From positions 62,001 to 126,000 of the forward strand of contig JACKEA010000009.1 in NCBI GenBank assembly GCA_020633235.1: DNA of 64,000 nt, read 5' to 3'. The position numbers and the translations under genes are program-made. This document shows, piece by piece, positions 53,614 to 62,611 of the stretch (the first letter of the stretch is position 1; every line of letters starts with the position of its first letter). The notes under the pieces are model-generated. The model had not been told where the DNA came from and did no database searches. It saw only the letters and a program-made list of their open reading frames with translations. This DNA comes from Polyangiaceae bacterium (GTDB taxonomy: Bacteria > Myxococcota_A > Polyangia > Polyangiales > Polyangiaceae).

Positions 53614-54013
53614 CTGGGAACTCCCTGGCATCGGTTTCGGATGCACGTCCAAGGGCTTTTGAGGCCCCCCTTCATCGGGGCCCCGGTTTGCCACCAGCGT
53701 TGGGTGCGGGTCAACCCGCAGGCGCATAAGCAAGCCCATCCTCGTGCGCGCCTGATTGGACGGGGAATACCCCGCGGACATTCGCCGCGACCCCGCAATC
53801 ACCCGAAATGACTAAGACAATTACAGAATGGCTGGCCTGCCGCTTTGTACGACGGGAGCACCGCGAAGGATCCCTCGCGCTGTGGCAAGGGGCTCCCACG
53901 GCCGTGAACAAATCACACTCCGGGGAGGGCCAAAGGGCGCCCGAGCGGGAAAATCCGACGGCATGTGGCTTGCTCCGGTCCAACCCGTGAGAGCATTGGA
54001 ACGACGGGTGACC
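53614..54013. other. 400-bp divergent intergenic region
   Basis: No gene supported. It holds the 5' regions of the ompA-like gene (minus) and the RDD kinase (plus). A GGCCCC (53663-53668) / GGGGCC (53677-53682) hairpin lies in the probable ompA leader, and an AT-rich island around 53807-53832 is the likely promoter zone, though no confident -35/-10 pair is seen. Confidence 0.5.
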
Positions 54014-55435
54014 ATGAGCGGGGACGCCGATGCCTTCGATACCACCGTGCTGGCCGAGAGTGGTCCCCGCCCCTCCCGGGACAGCGCCCACGCGGCCCTC
54101 CGCCGCTGGGTCGGCGCGCGCTTCGACCACTTCGACGTGCTCGAGCCGCTGGCCCGCGGTGGCATGGGCGCGGTCTATGTCGGGCACGATCGCTCGCTGG
54201 ACCGGCGCGTCGCCATCAAGGTGCTGCCGGACGAGCTGGCCAACGATCCCGAGCTGTTCGAGCGCTTCATTCGAGAGGCGCGCGCCCAGGCCCGGCTCAA
54301 CTCTCCCCGCGTCGCGCACATCTACTACATCGGCAGAACTCCCACACAGGGAGATCGGCCCGCGTCCTTGTTCTTCGCGATGGAGCTGGTGGAAGGCGGC
54401 GCGCTGGAAGCGGTGCTGGAAGACGACCGCACACTGGAGCCCGAGCGCGCGCGACAGCTCATGCTGCAAGTGGCACGAGGCCTCGGAGATGCCCGCGACG
54501 CCGGCATCATCCATCGCGACATCAAGCCCAGCAATTTGCTGCTCGACAAGAACGGCGACGTGAAGATCGCCGACTTCGGCGTCGCCAAGCCGGTAGGAAC
54601 CACCGACTCGAAGATCACCCAAGAGGGCGCCGTGGTCGGCAGCCCGCTGTACATGGCGCCCGAGCAGGCGCGCGGGGACGCCGTGGATCAGCGCGCGGAC
54701 ATGTACGCGCTGGGCTCGACCTTCTACCACCTGCTGGCAGGTCGCCCGCCCTTCGACGGTCCCACGCCCCTGGCCGTCGTGAGCCGACATCTGACGGAGC
54801 GCCCCAAGCCGCTGGCGGAAGTGAAGCCCAACGTGCCCGCGCGCTTGGCCAAGGTCATCGATCGACTGCTCGAGAAGGACCCCGCCAAGCGCTACGCCAG
54901 CTACGACGAGCTGACCGCGGCGCTGCAGGCGGCTGCGCCGGAAGCCGTTCGCCACGGCGGTTTCTGGGCCCGGGGCGCAGCCGTCGGCATCGACGTCGCC
55001 CTGGCCGGGGCTGTCATTGGCCTGCTGGGGCTCCCAGGGCTCGCGCTGCACTTGGCGTACATCACCGTGGTCCACGCCACGCGGGGACAAACCATCGGCA
55101 AATACCTGCTGAACCTCCAGGTACGACGCCTGGACGGCGGCAAACTCGGCTTCGGCCGCTCCGCCGCCCGCACCGTGGCCAGCATGTGGCTCCCGTTCCT
55201 GGTGGGTCTCGTGATTTTGATCACCCAGGGCCGCGGAGGCCTCGAGGTAGCGGTGCACCAGATCCAGCTGTCCGACGTGGACGCGTTCAAAGGTCTCGTA
55301 TTTGCGGTGCTTCTCGGCAACGCGCTGCTCAGCCTGCTGTACGCGGCGGGCCTCGCTCTGGCGGCATTCCACCCCCAGAAGCGCGCCGCCCACGACCTCA
55401 TCGTGGGGTCGGAAGTGATCTACCGGCTGAAATGA
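54014..55435 (+). CDS. Ser/Thr protein kinase fused to an RDD membrane domain
   Basis: 473 aa from ATG 54014. Kinase at residues ~35-300: ARGGMGAVYVGHD, VAIKVL, HRDIKPSNLL, DFGVAK and GSPLYMAPEQARGD. It is directly followed by an RDD domain (about 310-470, WARGAAVGIDVALAGAVIGLLG, TRGQTIGKYLLNLQVRRLDGGKLGFGRSAARTV, QKRAAHDLIVGSEVIY) with about four TMs. The conserved Arg and Asp of the RDD name are present. RDD domains are proposed to act in transport or membrane signalling, so the kinase may sense through its membrane part. No periplasmic sensor. Confidence 0.9.
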   Translation: MSGDADAFDTTVLAESGPRPSRDSAHAALRRWVGARFDHFDVLEPLARGGMGAVYVGHDRSLDRRVAIKVLPDELANDPELFERFIREARAQARLNSPRVAHIYYIGRTPTQGDRPASLFFAMELVEGGALEAVLEDDRTLEPERARQLMLQVARGLGDARDAGIIHRDIKPSNLLLDKNGDVKIADFGVAKPVGTTDSKITQEGAVVGSPLYMAPEQARGDAVDQRADMYALGSTFYHLLAGRPPFDGPTPLAVVSRHLTERPKPLAEVKPNVPARLAKVIDRLLEKDPAKRYASYDELTAALQAAAPEAVRHGGFWARGAAVGIDVALAGAVIGLLGLPGLALHLAYITVVHATRGQTIGKYLLNLQVRRLDGGKLGFGRSAARTVASMWLPFLVGLVILITQGRGGLEVAVHQIQLSDVDAFKGLVFAVLLGNALLSLLYAAGLALAAFHPQKRAAHDLIVGSEVIYRLK

Positions 55436-55448
55436 GCGCGTTCGGGGT

Positions 55449-55478
55449 TTGAGAACGCGCCCCGCCTTCGGGTATCCT
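55449..55478 (+). promoter_or_regulatory. sigma70-type promoter of the 8-Cys-repeat lipoprotein gene
   Basis: TTGAGA (55449-55454), 18-bp spacer, TATCCT (55473-55478); ~20-nt leader to the GGGAGG SD and GTG 55507. A second TATCCT at 57527 precedes the paralog. Confidence 0.6.
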
Positions 55479-55506
55479 GGGCGGAAGTTTCTTCCGGGAG
55501 GCGATC

Positions 55507-57390
55507 GTGTCTTCAAGCATCAGTATCAAAAACGTCCTGGTCGCGGCGGCGGCCTTGTGTGTGCCCTTGGCCCTGGGACTCCCGGGCTGCGGCAGTGACG
55601 CCAGCAGCAAGGGCGCCAGTGGCGGTGGCGCGGGGAAAGTCGACTCCGGCACCGGAGGCAGCGGCAACACCGCTGGGCTCGGCGGCGCCGGGGGCTCCGG
55701 CAACGGCACCGGCGTGTGCCTGCTCAACAACTGTAAGTCCGACGCGGAATGCGACGGCTGCTCCTTCAATCGCAACAAGTGCGACCTAGCGAGCAATCGC
55801 TGCATCGCTTGCGATCCGGCCAAGCCGACGGAAGGCTGTCCGGCCGGCCAGGAGTGCTCGTCTTTCGGGACCTGCGTAGAGGTCGGCAAGAACTGCCCGA
55901 CGGATGGCACCGGCGAGCCGACCATCGCGTGCACTCAGAACGGCGATTGCGATGCCTGCGATCCGATGCATCGCATCTGCGACACCACCGTCGGCAAGTG
56001 CGTGGCCTGCACGGACACGAACACCAGCCAGTGCTTGCAGACGGACGTGTGCGTCGACAACAAGTGCGCGCACAAGTGCCCTGACTCTTGCACGGTGGAC
56101 AACGACTGCGGCCGCTGCGACAGCGGTGGCAAGCCGGCCCACGCCTGCTTCAACCACGCCTGCGCCGAGTGTTCCGACACCTACGCCTGCGCTGCGGGCA
56201 TGGAATGCAAGAAGGGCACCTGCGTGAAGCCCTGCGGTTTGCCCGGCAGCACCTCCGGCGCCTGCAAGGTGGACGCGGACTGCGGCGGTTGCGGAGACCA
56301 GGGCAGCACGAGCCCTGCCTGGAAGTGCAAATACCCGATAAATGGCGGCACTCATGGCACGTGCACCCCGCAGGCGGCGGGCTGCTCCGACCTGGGCCAG
56401 GGCGCAGTGCTTCCCGAGCCCTACGACAAGGTCACGAACCTCTGCTCCAACGACAACGACTGCAAGGGTATCGGCATCCAGTACAACGTCGGCGAGGCCA
56501 TCCGCGGTCTCATCGGCGGTCCGGAGCTCGACGTCGGGATCAAGAAGATCAAGATCCAGGACGCCAACATCCAGTACAACATGCCGGCCTGCGCCGACAT
56601 CAAGCTGACTGACAGCATCAGCTGCGGCGTGTGCGTGCCGTGTCGTGAGGACAGCGACTGCTCCAAGATCGAGCTCGACCCGCTGATCTCGGATCTGTTC
56701 AAGGGCGACCCGCTGGCGACCATCGCCGGCGCGGTGCTCGTCGATCTCTTGTACGGCAAGAACAAGGACCACAGCTTGCACTTCCAGTGCCTGCCGGTCG
56801 CAGCGGGCTATGGCGTGTGCATCCCCTGCGCCAATCCGACCAAGGCGTGCGGCGGCACCACGAGTGGCGGTGGCGGTACTTGTGACCACGACGTGTGCAC
56901 CACCGGTGGGCCGCTGGATCCGAGCTGCGGCACCTGCGCTGCCGAGGTCTGCAAGAACGACGCTTTCTGCTGCACGACCAACTGGGACAGCACCTGCAAG
57001 AGCGAGGTGGACGACTACTGCGCCGGTGGCTGCGGTGGTGGCGGCTCGAGCTGCGGACACGACCCGTGCACCACGGGCACCGCGCTGTCACCGCTGTGCA
57101 GCGCCTGCGTGAAGGCCGTGTGCGACGGCGACGCCTTCTGCTGCAACGACACCAGCGGCAGCTGGGACAGCGTGTGCGTGAGCGAAGCCCAGCAGGCCAC
57201 GGAGTGCTCCGGCGCCTGCAGCGGCGGTGGCTGCGCGCACTCGGAGTGCAGCACGGGCGGACCGCTGACGAACAGCTGCTCCTCGTGTGCCACCGCGGTG
57301 TGCGCGGCGGATTCCTACTGCTGCACCACGGACTGGGACTCCCTGTGCGTGAACGAGGCCAAGCAGCAGTCGGCCTGCAGCTGTAACTGA
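55507..57390 (+). CDS. Cys-rich lipoprotein with three C-terminal 8-Cys repeats (paralog 1)
   Basis: 627 aa from GTG 55507 (GGGAGG upstream). Lipobox GLPGC, Cys28, then a Gly/Ser/Thr linker. The N-terminal ~190 residues contain CDGC, CDAC and CGRC clusters. The middle (residues ~290-430) has a less Cys-rich module with GEAIRGLIGGPELDVGIKKIKIQD and LDPLISDLFKGDPLATIAGAVLVDLL. The C-terminal ~190 residues hold three repeats of C-x-H-x2-C-x4-x2-L-x3-C-x2-C-x3-V-C-x5-C-C-x2-x-W-D-x2-C. About 80 Cys in all. Co-linear with the paralog at 57559-59463; tandem duplication. Exported, disulfide-stabilised; no enzyme motif. Confidence 0.85.
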   Translation: MSSSISIKNVLVAAAALCVPLALGLPGCGSDASSKGASGGGAGKVDSGTGGSGNTAGLGGAGGSGNGTGVCLLNNCKSDAECDGCSFNRNKCDLASNRCIACDPAKPTEGCPAGQECSSFGTCVEVGKNCPTDGTGEPTIACTQNGDCDACDPMHRICDTTVGKCVACTDTNTSQCLQTDVCVDNKCAHKCPDSCTVDNDCGRCDSGGKPAHACFNHACAECSDTYACAAGMECKKGTCVKPCGLPGSTSGACKVDADCGGCGDQGSTSPAWKCKYPINGGTHGTCTPQAAGCSDLGQGAVLPEPYDKVTNLCSNDNDCKGIGIQYNVGEAIRGLIGGPELDVGIKKIKIQDANIQYNMPACADIKLTDSISCGVCVPCREDSDCSKIELDPLISDLFKGDPLATIAGAVLVDLLYGKNKDHSLHFQCLPVAAGYGVCIPCANPTKACGGTTSGGGGTCDHDVCTTGGPLDPSCGTCAAEVCKNDAFCCTTNWDSTCKSEVDDYCAGGCGGGGSSCGHDPCTTGTALSPLCSACVKAVCDGDAFCCNDTSGSWDSVCVSEAQQATECSGACSGGGCAHSECSTGGPLTNSCSSCATAVCAADSYCCTTDWDSLCVNEAKQQSACSCN

Positions 57391-57411
57391 GCTCCCTTCG
57401 GAGCCCGCGCG

Positions 57412-57438
57412 ACGCGCCGTCCCCCAGGGGCGGCGCGT
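57412..57438 (+). terminator. hairpin terminator between lipoprotein paralogs
   Basis: ACGCGCCG (57412-57419) and CGGCGCGT (57431-57438) with an inner CCCC/GGGG stem, followed by TTCGCTTTT, 21 nt after the stop codon. A good intrinsic terminator for the upstream gene. Confidence 0.7.
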
Positions 57439-57443
57439 TTCGC

Positions 57444-57486
57444 TTTTGTCGGGGTTTCGTTTGGTTGTTGGTCCGGCGCGAAACCC
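57444..57486. repeat. dispersed motif, two arms in direct orientation
   Basis: TTTTGTCGGGGTTTCG (57444-57459) then TTGTTGGTCCGGCGCGAAACCC (57465-57486 region). GGGGTTTCG and CGAAACCC can pair. Just after the terminator, before the paralog promoter. Confidence 0.55.
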
Positions 57487-57548
57487 GTCACGTGACCCCG
57501 GACATGCGCGGCGGCCCGGGTTTCGGTATCCTTGATGCTCCAGGTCTC

Positions 57549-57553
57549 GGAGG
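57549..57553 (+). promoter_or_regulatory. RBS deciding the TTG start of paralog 2
   Basis: GGAGG is 5 nt before TTG 57559 but 14 nt before ATG 57568. With the TTG, the lipobox Cys falls at residue 28, the same as in paralog 1. Confidence 0.6.
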
Positions 57554-57558
57554 CCCCA

Positions 57559-59463
57559 TTGTCCTTAATGCCCAAAGCTCGAAGCGTTCTTCTGTCCGCC
57601 GTGATGGCCCTGTTCACGGTAGTCATGGCCCAGCCCGGCTGCAGCGCCAGCGGCGGGGACGGCGGCCCAAAGCTGACCGGAGGCAACAGCGGCTCCGGAG
57701 GCGGCTCCGGAGACGGCGGCGGGCTCGGTGGCCAGAGCGGCAACGGCGGCAGCGCCGCCAACGGCAGCGGCATCTGCCTGTTGAACAACTGCCACTCGGA
57801 CGGCGAGTGCGACGGCTGCACCTATGGACGCAACAAGTGCAAGCTCGACGAGAACCGCTGCGTCGCTTGTGACCCGACGGCGAACACCGGCTGTGCCCCT
57901 GGCGAGACCTGCACGTCGTTCGGTATCTGCGCACCGGAAGAGGCCACTTGCCCTACGGACGCCCAGGGTGAGCCGACCGTCACCTGCAGCGCCAACAAGG
58001 ACTGCGTGGCCTGCGACCCGATGCACCAGATCTGCGACACGACCACGGGCAAATGTCAGGCCTGCACGGAACAGGACAAGTCCGCGTGTCTCGGCTCGGA
58101 CAAGTGCGCGGAGGGCAAGTGCGAGCAGAAGTGCCCGCTCTCCTGCACCACGGATTCCGAGTGCGGAGCTTGCGAGACCGCCGGCAAGAAGCTCGACGCG
58201 TGCAACGGACATCAGTGCGCGGAGTGCTCCGACACGAAGCCGTGCGGCGCCGGCCTCGAGTGCGAGAAGGGTAACTGCGTGAAGCCCTGCGGCCAGCAGG
58301 GCAGCCCCACCGCGGGCGGCGACTGCACCACGGACGCCGAGTGCTACGGCTGCGGCAACACGAACTCCACGGAGAAGTGGACCTGCAAGTACCCCATCAA
58401 CAACGGTACCCACGGCACCTGCACCGTGCCGGCGCAGGGGTGCGAGGACGTCGGCGGCGTGGCACTTCCGGCGCCCTTCAACTCCGCGACGAATCTGTGC
58501 TCCACGGACGGGAACTGCGCGGGCGTCACGGCGGACATCGACGTCGGCAAGCTGATCAAGGATCTGGTCGGTTCCGACGAGCTGAACCTGGGCATCAAGA
58601 AGGTGAAGCTCAACGACGCCGTCTTGTCGTACCCCATGCCCAAGTGCGCGAGCATCAATCTGATCGACGACAAGAAGTGCGGTCTGTGCGTGCCCTGCAA
58701 GACGGACGCAGACTGCAAGCCCATCGATCTGGACCCGGTGGTGAACGACCTGTTCGCCGGCGACCCACTGGCACAGATCGCCGCGGCGTTCTTGATGGAC
58801 CAGCTGTTCGGCAAGGGAGAAAAGCACCAGCTCCACATGCAGTGCCAGCCCGTGGCCGCAGGCTACGGCGCGTGCATCCCGTGCTCCAATCCGACGAAGG
58901 GTTGCGGCGCCGGGAGTCAGGGGTCTTCCACTACGGGCAAGTGCGATCACGACACCTGCACCGAAGGCGGCCCGCTGCTCAGCGCGTGCTCGCTGTGCTC
59001 GACGGCGATCTGCACCGTGGACCCCTACTGCTGCTCGTCGGGCTGGGACGCCTTGTGCGTGAAAGCGGCGACGGCCGTATGCCCGGGCGGATGCGGCACC
59101 TCGAACGATCCCTGCCCCCACGACGCCTGTGACGAAGGAGCCGCACTATCTCGTGCTTGCTCTTCGTGCAGCAAGGTGGTGTGCGATCAGGATCCGTTCT
59201 GCTGCAACACGGAGAATGGAACCTGGGACTCGCTGTGTGTGGAAAAAGCCGCGGGGCTGGTGGAGTGCAGCAACCAGTGCTTCACGGGCACGTGCTCCCA
59301 CAGCGAGTGCGTGACCGGCGAGGCCCTCGGCGGTCAGAAGGGCGTGGGCTGCTCCACCTGCTCCGGCGCGGTGTGCGCACAAGACAAGAGCTGCTGCGAG
59401 ACGTCCTGGGGCGGCAACTGCGTGGCCATCGCTCAGAAGCAGGCCGTCTGCACCTGCAACTGA
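57559..59463 (+). CDS. Cys-rich lipoprotein with three C-terminal 8-Cys repeats (paralog 2)
   Basis: 634 aa from TTG 57559 (see RBS). Same architecture as the gene at 55507: signal with AQPGC Cys28, Gly/Ser linker, CDGC/CVAC/CGAC clusters, the middle module (GKLIKDLVGSDELNLGIKKVKLND; LDPVVNDLFAGDPLAQIAAAFLMDQLF), and three 8-Cys repeats, of which the last is divergent (WGGNC in place of WDSLC) and followed by a CTC ending. Roughly half the residues match paralog 1 by eye. The DUF4178 gene starts 4 bp after its stop, so these two are in one operon. Confidence 0.85.
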   Translation: MSLMPKARSVLLSAVMALFTVVMAQPGCSASGGDGGPKLTGGNSGSGGGSGDGGGLGGQSGNGGSAANGSGICLLNNCHSDGECDGCTYGRNKCKLDENRCVACDPTANTGCAPGETCTSFGICAPEEATCPTDAQGEPTVTCSANKDCVACDPMHQICDTTTGKCQACTEQDKSACLGSDKCAEGKCEQKCPLSCTTDSECGACETAGKKLDACNGHQCAECSDTKPCGAGLECEKGNCVKPCGQQGSPTAGGDCTTDAECYGCGNTNSTEKWTCKYPINNGTHGTCTVPAQGCEDVGGVALPAPFNSATNLCSTDGNCAGVTADIDVGKLIKDLVGSDELNLGIKKVKLNDAVLSYPMPKCASINLIDDKKCGLCVPCKTDADCKPIDLDPVVNDLFAGDPLAQIAAAFLMDQLFGKGEKHQLHMQCQPVAAGYGACIPCSNPTKGCGAGSQGSSTTGKCDHDTCTEGGPLLSACSLCSTAICTVDPYCCSSGWDALCVKAATAVCPGGCGTSNDPCPHDACDEGAALSRACSSCSKVVCDQDPFCCNTENGTWDSLCVEKAAGLVECSNQCFTGTCSHSECVTGEALGGQKGVGCSTCSGAVCAQDKSCCETSWGGNCVAIAQKQAVCTCN

Positions 59464-59467
59464 CGCG

Positions 59468-61000
59468 ATGGCGGTAGCCCAGGGAACGTGCCCCAGCTGC
59501 GGCGCTCCGATCGAGTTCTCGGTCGGAGCGTCCATCGCGAAGGTTTGCCCTTTCTGCAACGCAACGGTCGTCCGCAGCGACCGGGGCCTCGAGAACCTGG
59601 GCAAAGTCGCCGCCATCGCCAACACCCCATCGCTGATCGCCATCGGCGACATCGGCACGCTGGGCGGGCGCGCGTTCGAGGTACTCGGCCGCGTCCAGCT
59701 GGATCACGGGCAAGGTCCCTGGGACGAGTACTACGTGAGCTTCGACCACGGCGCCGCGTGGGGTTGGCTCGCGTACGCCCAAGGGCAGTGGATCGTCTCC
59801 AGCGAAGCGCCCGGCGTCCCCATCCCCGCTCGGGCTTCCCTCGAGCTGGAACAGGACGTGGCGCTCGGCGCAGAGCGCTATCGCGTCGCGGAGATCAAGA
59901 CCGGTACCATCACCAGCGCCGAGGGTGAGCTGCCGGAGGCGTTTCCGCCGGGCTTCCGCCGGCAGTACGCCGACTTGTTCGCGCCCCAGAACGGCTTTGC
60001 GACCCTGGACTACGGCGACGGCAGCGCGGCACCGACCGCGTTCATCGGGCGCGTGTTCTCCGAGCCGGACATGGTCGTCACCCAGCTGGGGGAGCGCAGC
60101 AGCCAGAAGGTTCAAACCAAGGACATTCGCTGCCCCGCGTGCGGCGGTGACATCCCGAAGCTCGCCGGAGAACGCTCTCAGCGCATCGGCTGTCCCTACT
60201 GTGGCGCCGTCAGCGACATCGCGCTGCAGCAGGTCGTCGCCCAGCAAGAGCGCGCCATGCGCGCTCCGGAGATCCCCGTCGGATCCCGAGGCAACATCGA
60301 AGGCGTGGAGTGGGTGTGCATCGCCTACATGCGCCGCAGTACCGAGTTCGATGGAGAGCGATTCACCTGGGAGGAGTATCTGCTCTTCAGCCAGCCGATC
60401 GGATTCCGTTGGCTGGTGAAAGACGAGGGCCAGTGGTCATGGGTCACGCCCGTGAATGGATCCGAGCTGGACCTCTCTGCCATGCCGGGACGCGTTCGCT
60501 GGGGGGGCAAGGCCTTCAGCGTCCGCAACCAGAACAGCGCGCGCGTGGACTACGTGCTCGGTGAGGTCTACTGGAAGTGCGAGGTCGGGGAGACGACCGG
60601 CGTGATGGACTTCATCCACGGTCGCGACGTCCTGAGCCGGGAAGCCGGCCCCGGAGAAGTGCGCTGGAGCCACTCGGCACCGGTTCCTTGGGCGCTGCTG
60701 AAGAACGCCTTCGGGATCCACACGGGGCGCACGCTGCCCCCACCGCCGCCCCGCAGTGGTCTCCGGATCGCCACGCTGCTCGGCACCCTCACCCTGGGCG
60801 TGCTGCTGAGCTGCTCTCTGGTCACCTGCGGCGGCTGCAACACGGACCGCCCCTACGTGGGTAACAGCTACGGCGAGGTCGCGCGTTCCTATCCCCGGTC
60901 CTACAGCGGGGTGTTCCCGTCCCGCAGCACCGGCAGCAGCTCGAGCAGCGGCAGCTCGAGCTACCGAGGCGGCTCTTCCAGCTACAGTGGCGGGAAGTGA
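59468..61000 (+). CDS. zinc-ribbon protein with two DUF4178 domains and a TM
   Basis: 510 aa. Two zinc-ribbon-like pairs (CPSCGAPIEFS...CPFCNA near the start; CPACGG...CPYCGA around residues 221-250), each followed by a DUF4178 beta domain (GDIGTLGGRAFEVLGRVQLDHGQGPWDEYYVSF and EGVEWVCIAYMRRSTEFDGERFTWEEYLLF). Near the C-terminus comes one TM (IATLLGTLTLGVLLSCSLVTCGG) and a Ser/Gly/Tyr-rich tail of ~60 residues. DUF4178 proteins often cluster with SpeD-like and membrane-stress genes, but none are here; instead it is coupled to a Cys-rich lipoprotein. Topology puts the ribbons in the cytoplasm. Confidence 0.85.
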   Translation: MAVAQGTCPSCGAPIEFSVGASIAKVCPFCNATVVRSDRGLENLGKVAAIANTPSLIAIGDIGTLGGRAFEVLGRVQLDHGQGPWDEYYVSFDHGAAWGWLAYAQGQWIVSSEAPGVPIPARASLELEQDVALGAERYRVAEIKTGTITSAEGELPEAFPPGFRRQYADLFAPQNGFATLDYGDGSAAPTAFIGRVFSEPDMVVTQLGERSSQKVQTKDIRCPACGGDIPKLAGERSQRIGCPYCGAVSDIALQQVVAQQERAMRAPEIPVGSRGNIEGVEWVCIAYMRRSTEFDGERFTWEEYLLFSQPIGFRWLVKDEGQWSWVTPVNGSELDLSAMPGRVRWGGKAFSVRNQNSARVDYVLGEVYWKCEVGETTGVMDFIHGRDVLSREAGPGEVRWSHSAPVPWALLKNAFGIHTGRTLPPPPPRSGLRIATLLGTLTLGVLLSCSLVTCGGCNTDRPYVGNSYGEVARSYPRSYSGVFPSRSTGSSSSSGSSSYRGGSSSYSGGK

Positions 61001-61007
61001 CCCCGGC

Positions 61008-62495
61008 TCACGACTTCGGTCGCAGCGAGCTCGGCGTGATGTCGAAGAAGTAGAGCGGCACAGCGAAGAGCCAAGCGGCGCGCCGCTTCGCATCCAACAA
61101 GGTGGGCAGCTCCACGGGTTTGCGCGCGTCGAGCAACTGGGCCACGGGCGCCGTCGCCGTCTCGGGCACCGCCGTCGCGACGGTCGGCGTCCCGATCGGC
61201 GCCGTCCCGGTCGCGACACCGGGCGCGGTGCTGGTCGGCGCCGTCGTGGTGGCCGTGGCGGTGGCGGTCGCCGCCACCGTGAGCTCCGCGGCCGTAGGCA
61301 TGGTCGGCGCGCCGCGCCCGTCGTTGAGATCGAAGCCGAGCAAGATCGTGTCGCGATAGCGAGTCTTCAAGTCCGCCCGTCGAAAGGCGACGTGCACGGT
61401 GACGTCCTTGCCGCTCGTCACCTGGTAGCCAGAGCTCTGAAACAGGTCGGTCACCATCTCCTGGGTGGGCGAAGTGAGCTCGTCGAAGCCGGTCTTGCCG
61501 TCCCACACCAGCGTGACGCCCAGCGTGCTGCGCTGGCCCAGGCGGCGAGCGAGCTCGCGACGCAGCTCGAGCACGCGATCCAGGTCTGCACGAGTGCCGA
61601 CCACCACTGCGTCCGTGGTCGCGGTGGACAGCGGCGCGCGCTGTTTCTGCACCTCGAGCAGACGATCCACCTCCGCCGTGGAGAGCAGCTCCGGGTGTGC
61701 GCAGACGACATAGACGAAGGCGTCCAGGTCCGACTGGGGCAGTGCACTGGCGGATGCCGCGACGGAGTGAGCCAACGTCCGCGCGGTTTCCGCGCCGAGC
61801 AAACCCAATTTGAAACTGCCAGCAGGAGACAGGGAGACCACTTTGCCGAGCCAGCTCAGGGACGGCTCCGGCTTGGCCTCCACTCCCAAGAGCCCGATCA
61901 CCGCGCGAGCGCCGTTGGGCAGCGTCGAGAGCTCGGAGAGCGGGCGCTTCTGTGCGCGAAAGGCCGCGGCGAGCCACGCCGAGCGGAGCATGACGTCGTC
62001 CCACTCCGCCTCGCTGATGTCGGTGGCGAGCTTCGGCGTGAGCTCCTTCACCAGGCGTGCGTTGAGCTTGGCGTCCTTCAGCACTTCGGCGCCGATGATG
62101 GTGTCGTCCTCCACGTGCTCGCTCACGTCGTCGTGGGCGAAACCGAGGCCGCTGCCGTTCTTCAAGTCGCTCAGCACCAGTGACTCACGAACGCCCGGCA
62201 GATGACACACGGTGAGCAGGGCCAGCACGGCGAGGAGCGACCCCGAGATGACCACGACGGTGAAGGTGCGATGGCGGATGCGCGACACGAAGTCCACCAG
62301 GGTGAGCAGCAAGAGCGGCGTCAGCGCAGCCCCGAGAGGCCAGAACGCGATGAAGTTCCAGCCGATCCCTCCGGCCTCGCGCACCAGCGGGCCCCGCAAC
62401 AGGAGCAGCAGCGGCCAGGCGGACAGCGCCATGATCACCAGGAAGAAGTCCCACAGGGCCGAGTACTTGGGAGGCTGCGCCGGCGTGCTCACCAT
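61008..62495 (-). CDS. membrane protein with large hydrophilic domain, unknown
   Basis: 495 aa. Three TMs in the first ~110 residues (FFLVIMALSAWPLLLLL; FIAFWPLGAALTPLLLLTLVDF; TFTVVVISGSLLAVLALLTVCH), then ~280 soluble residues (helical, with DAVVVGTRADLDRVLELRRELARRLGQRSTLGV; TVHVAFRRADLKTRY), a low-complexity Ala/Thr/Pro stretch of ~55 residues and a short hydrophobic end (AAWLFAVPLYFFDITP). No known motif. Convergent with the DUF4178 gene by 7 bp. Confidence 0.78.
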   Translation of the reverse strand: MVSTPAQPPKYSALWDFFLVIMALSAWPLLLLLRGPLVREAGGIGWNFIAFWPLGAALTPLLLLTLVDFVSRIRHRTFTVVVISGSLLAVLALLTVCHLPGVRESLVLSDLKNGSGLGFAHDDVSEHVEDDTIIGAEVLKDAKLNARLVKELTPKLATDISEAEWDDVMLRSAWLAAAFRAQKRPLSELSTLPNGARAVIGLLGVEAKPEPSLSWLGKVVSLSPAGSFKLGLLGAETARTLAHSVAASASALPQSDLDAFVYVVCAHPELLSTAEVDRLLEVQKQRAPLSTATTDAVVVGTRADLDRVLELRRELARRLGQRSTLGVTLVWDGKTGFDELTSPTQEMVTDLFQSSGYQVTSGKDVTVHVAFRRADLKTRYRDTILLGFDLNDGRGAPTMPTAAELTVAATATATATTTAPTSTAPGVATGTAPIGTPTVATAVPETATAPVAQLLDARKPVELPTLLDAKRRAAWLFAVPLYFFDITPSSLRPKS

Positions 62496-62611
62496 CGACG
62501 ACTATAGGGCATCGCATGCGTCGAAGTCGCTTCGACATTGGCACACTCGGGCACACCGCCTGCGAATTCGGCTTGGGCTTGGGTGGAACGTGGCTTGCAC
62601 CAGCCTGCTGG

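Noticed and set aside
53711..55516. 601-aa minus-strand ORF opposite the RDD kinase
   Set aside because: The plus frame has intact kinase and RDD motifs; the minus product is low-complexity His/Gln/Arg.
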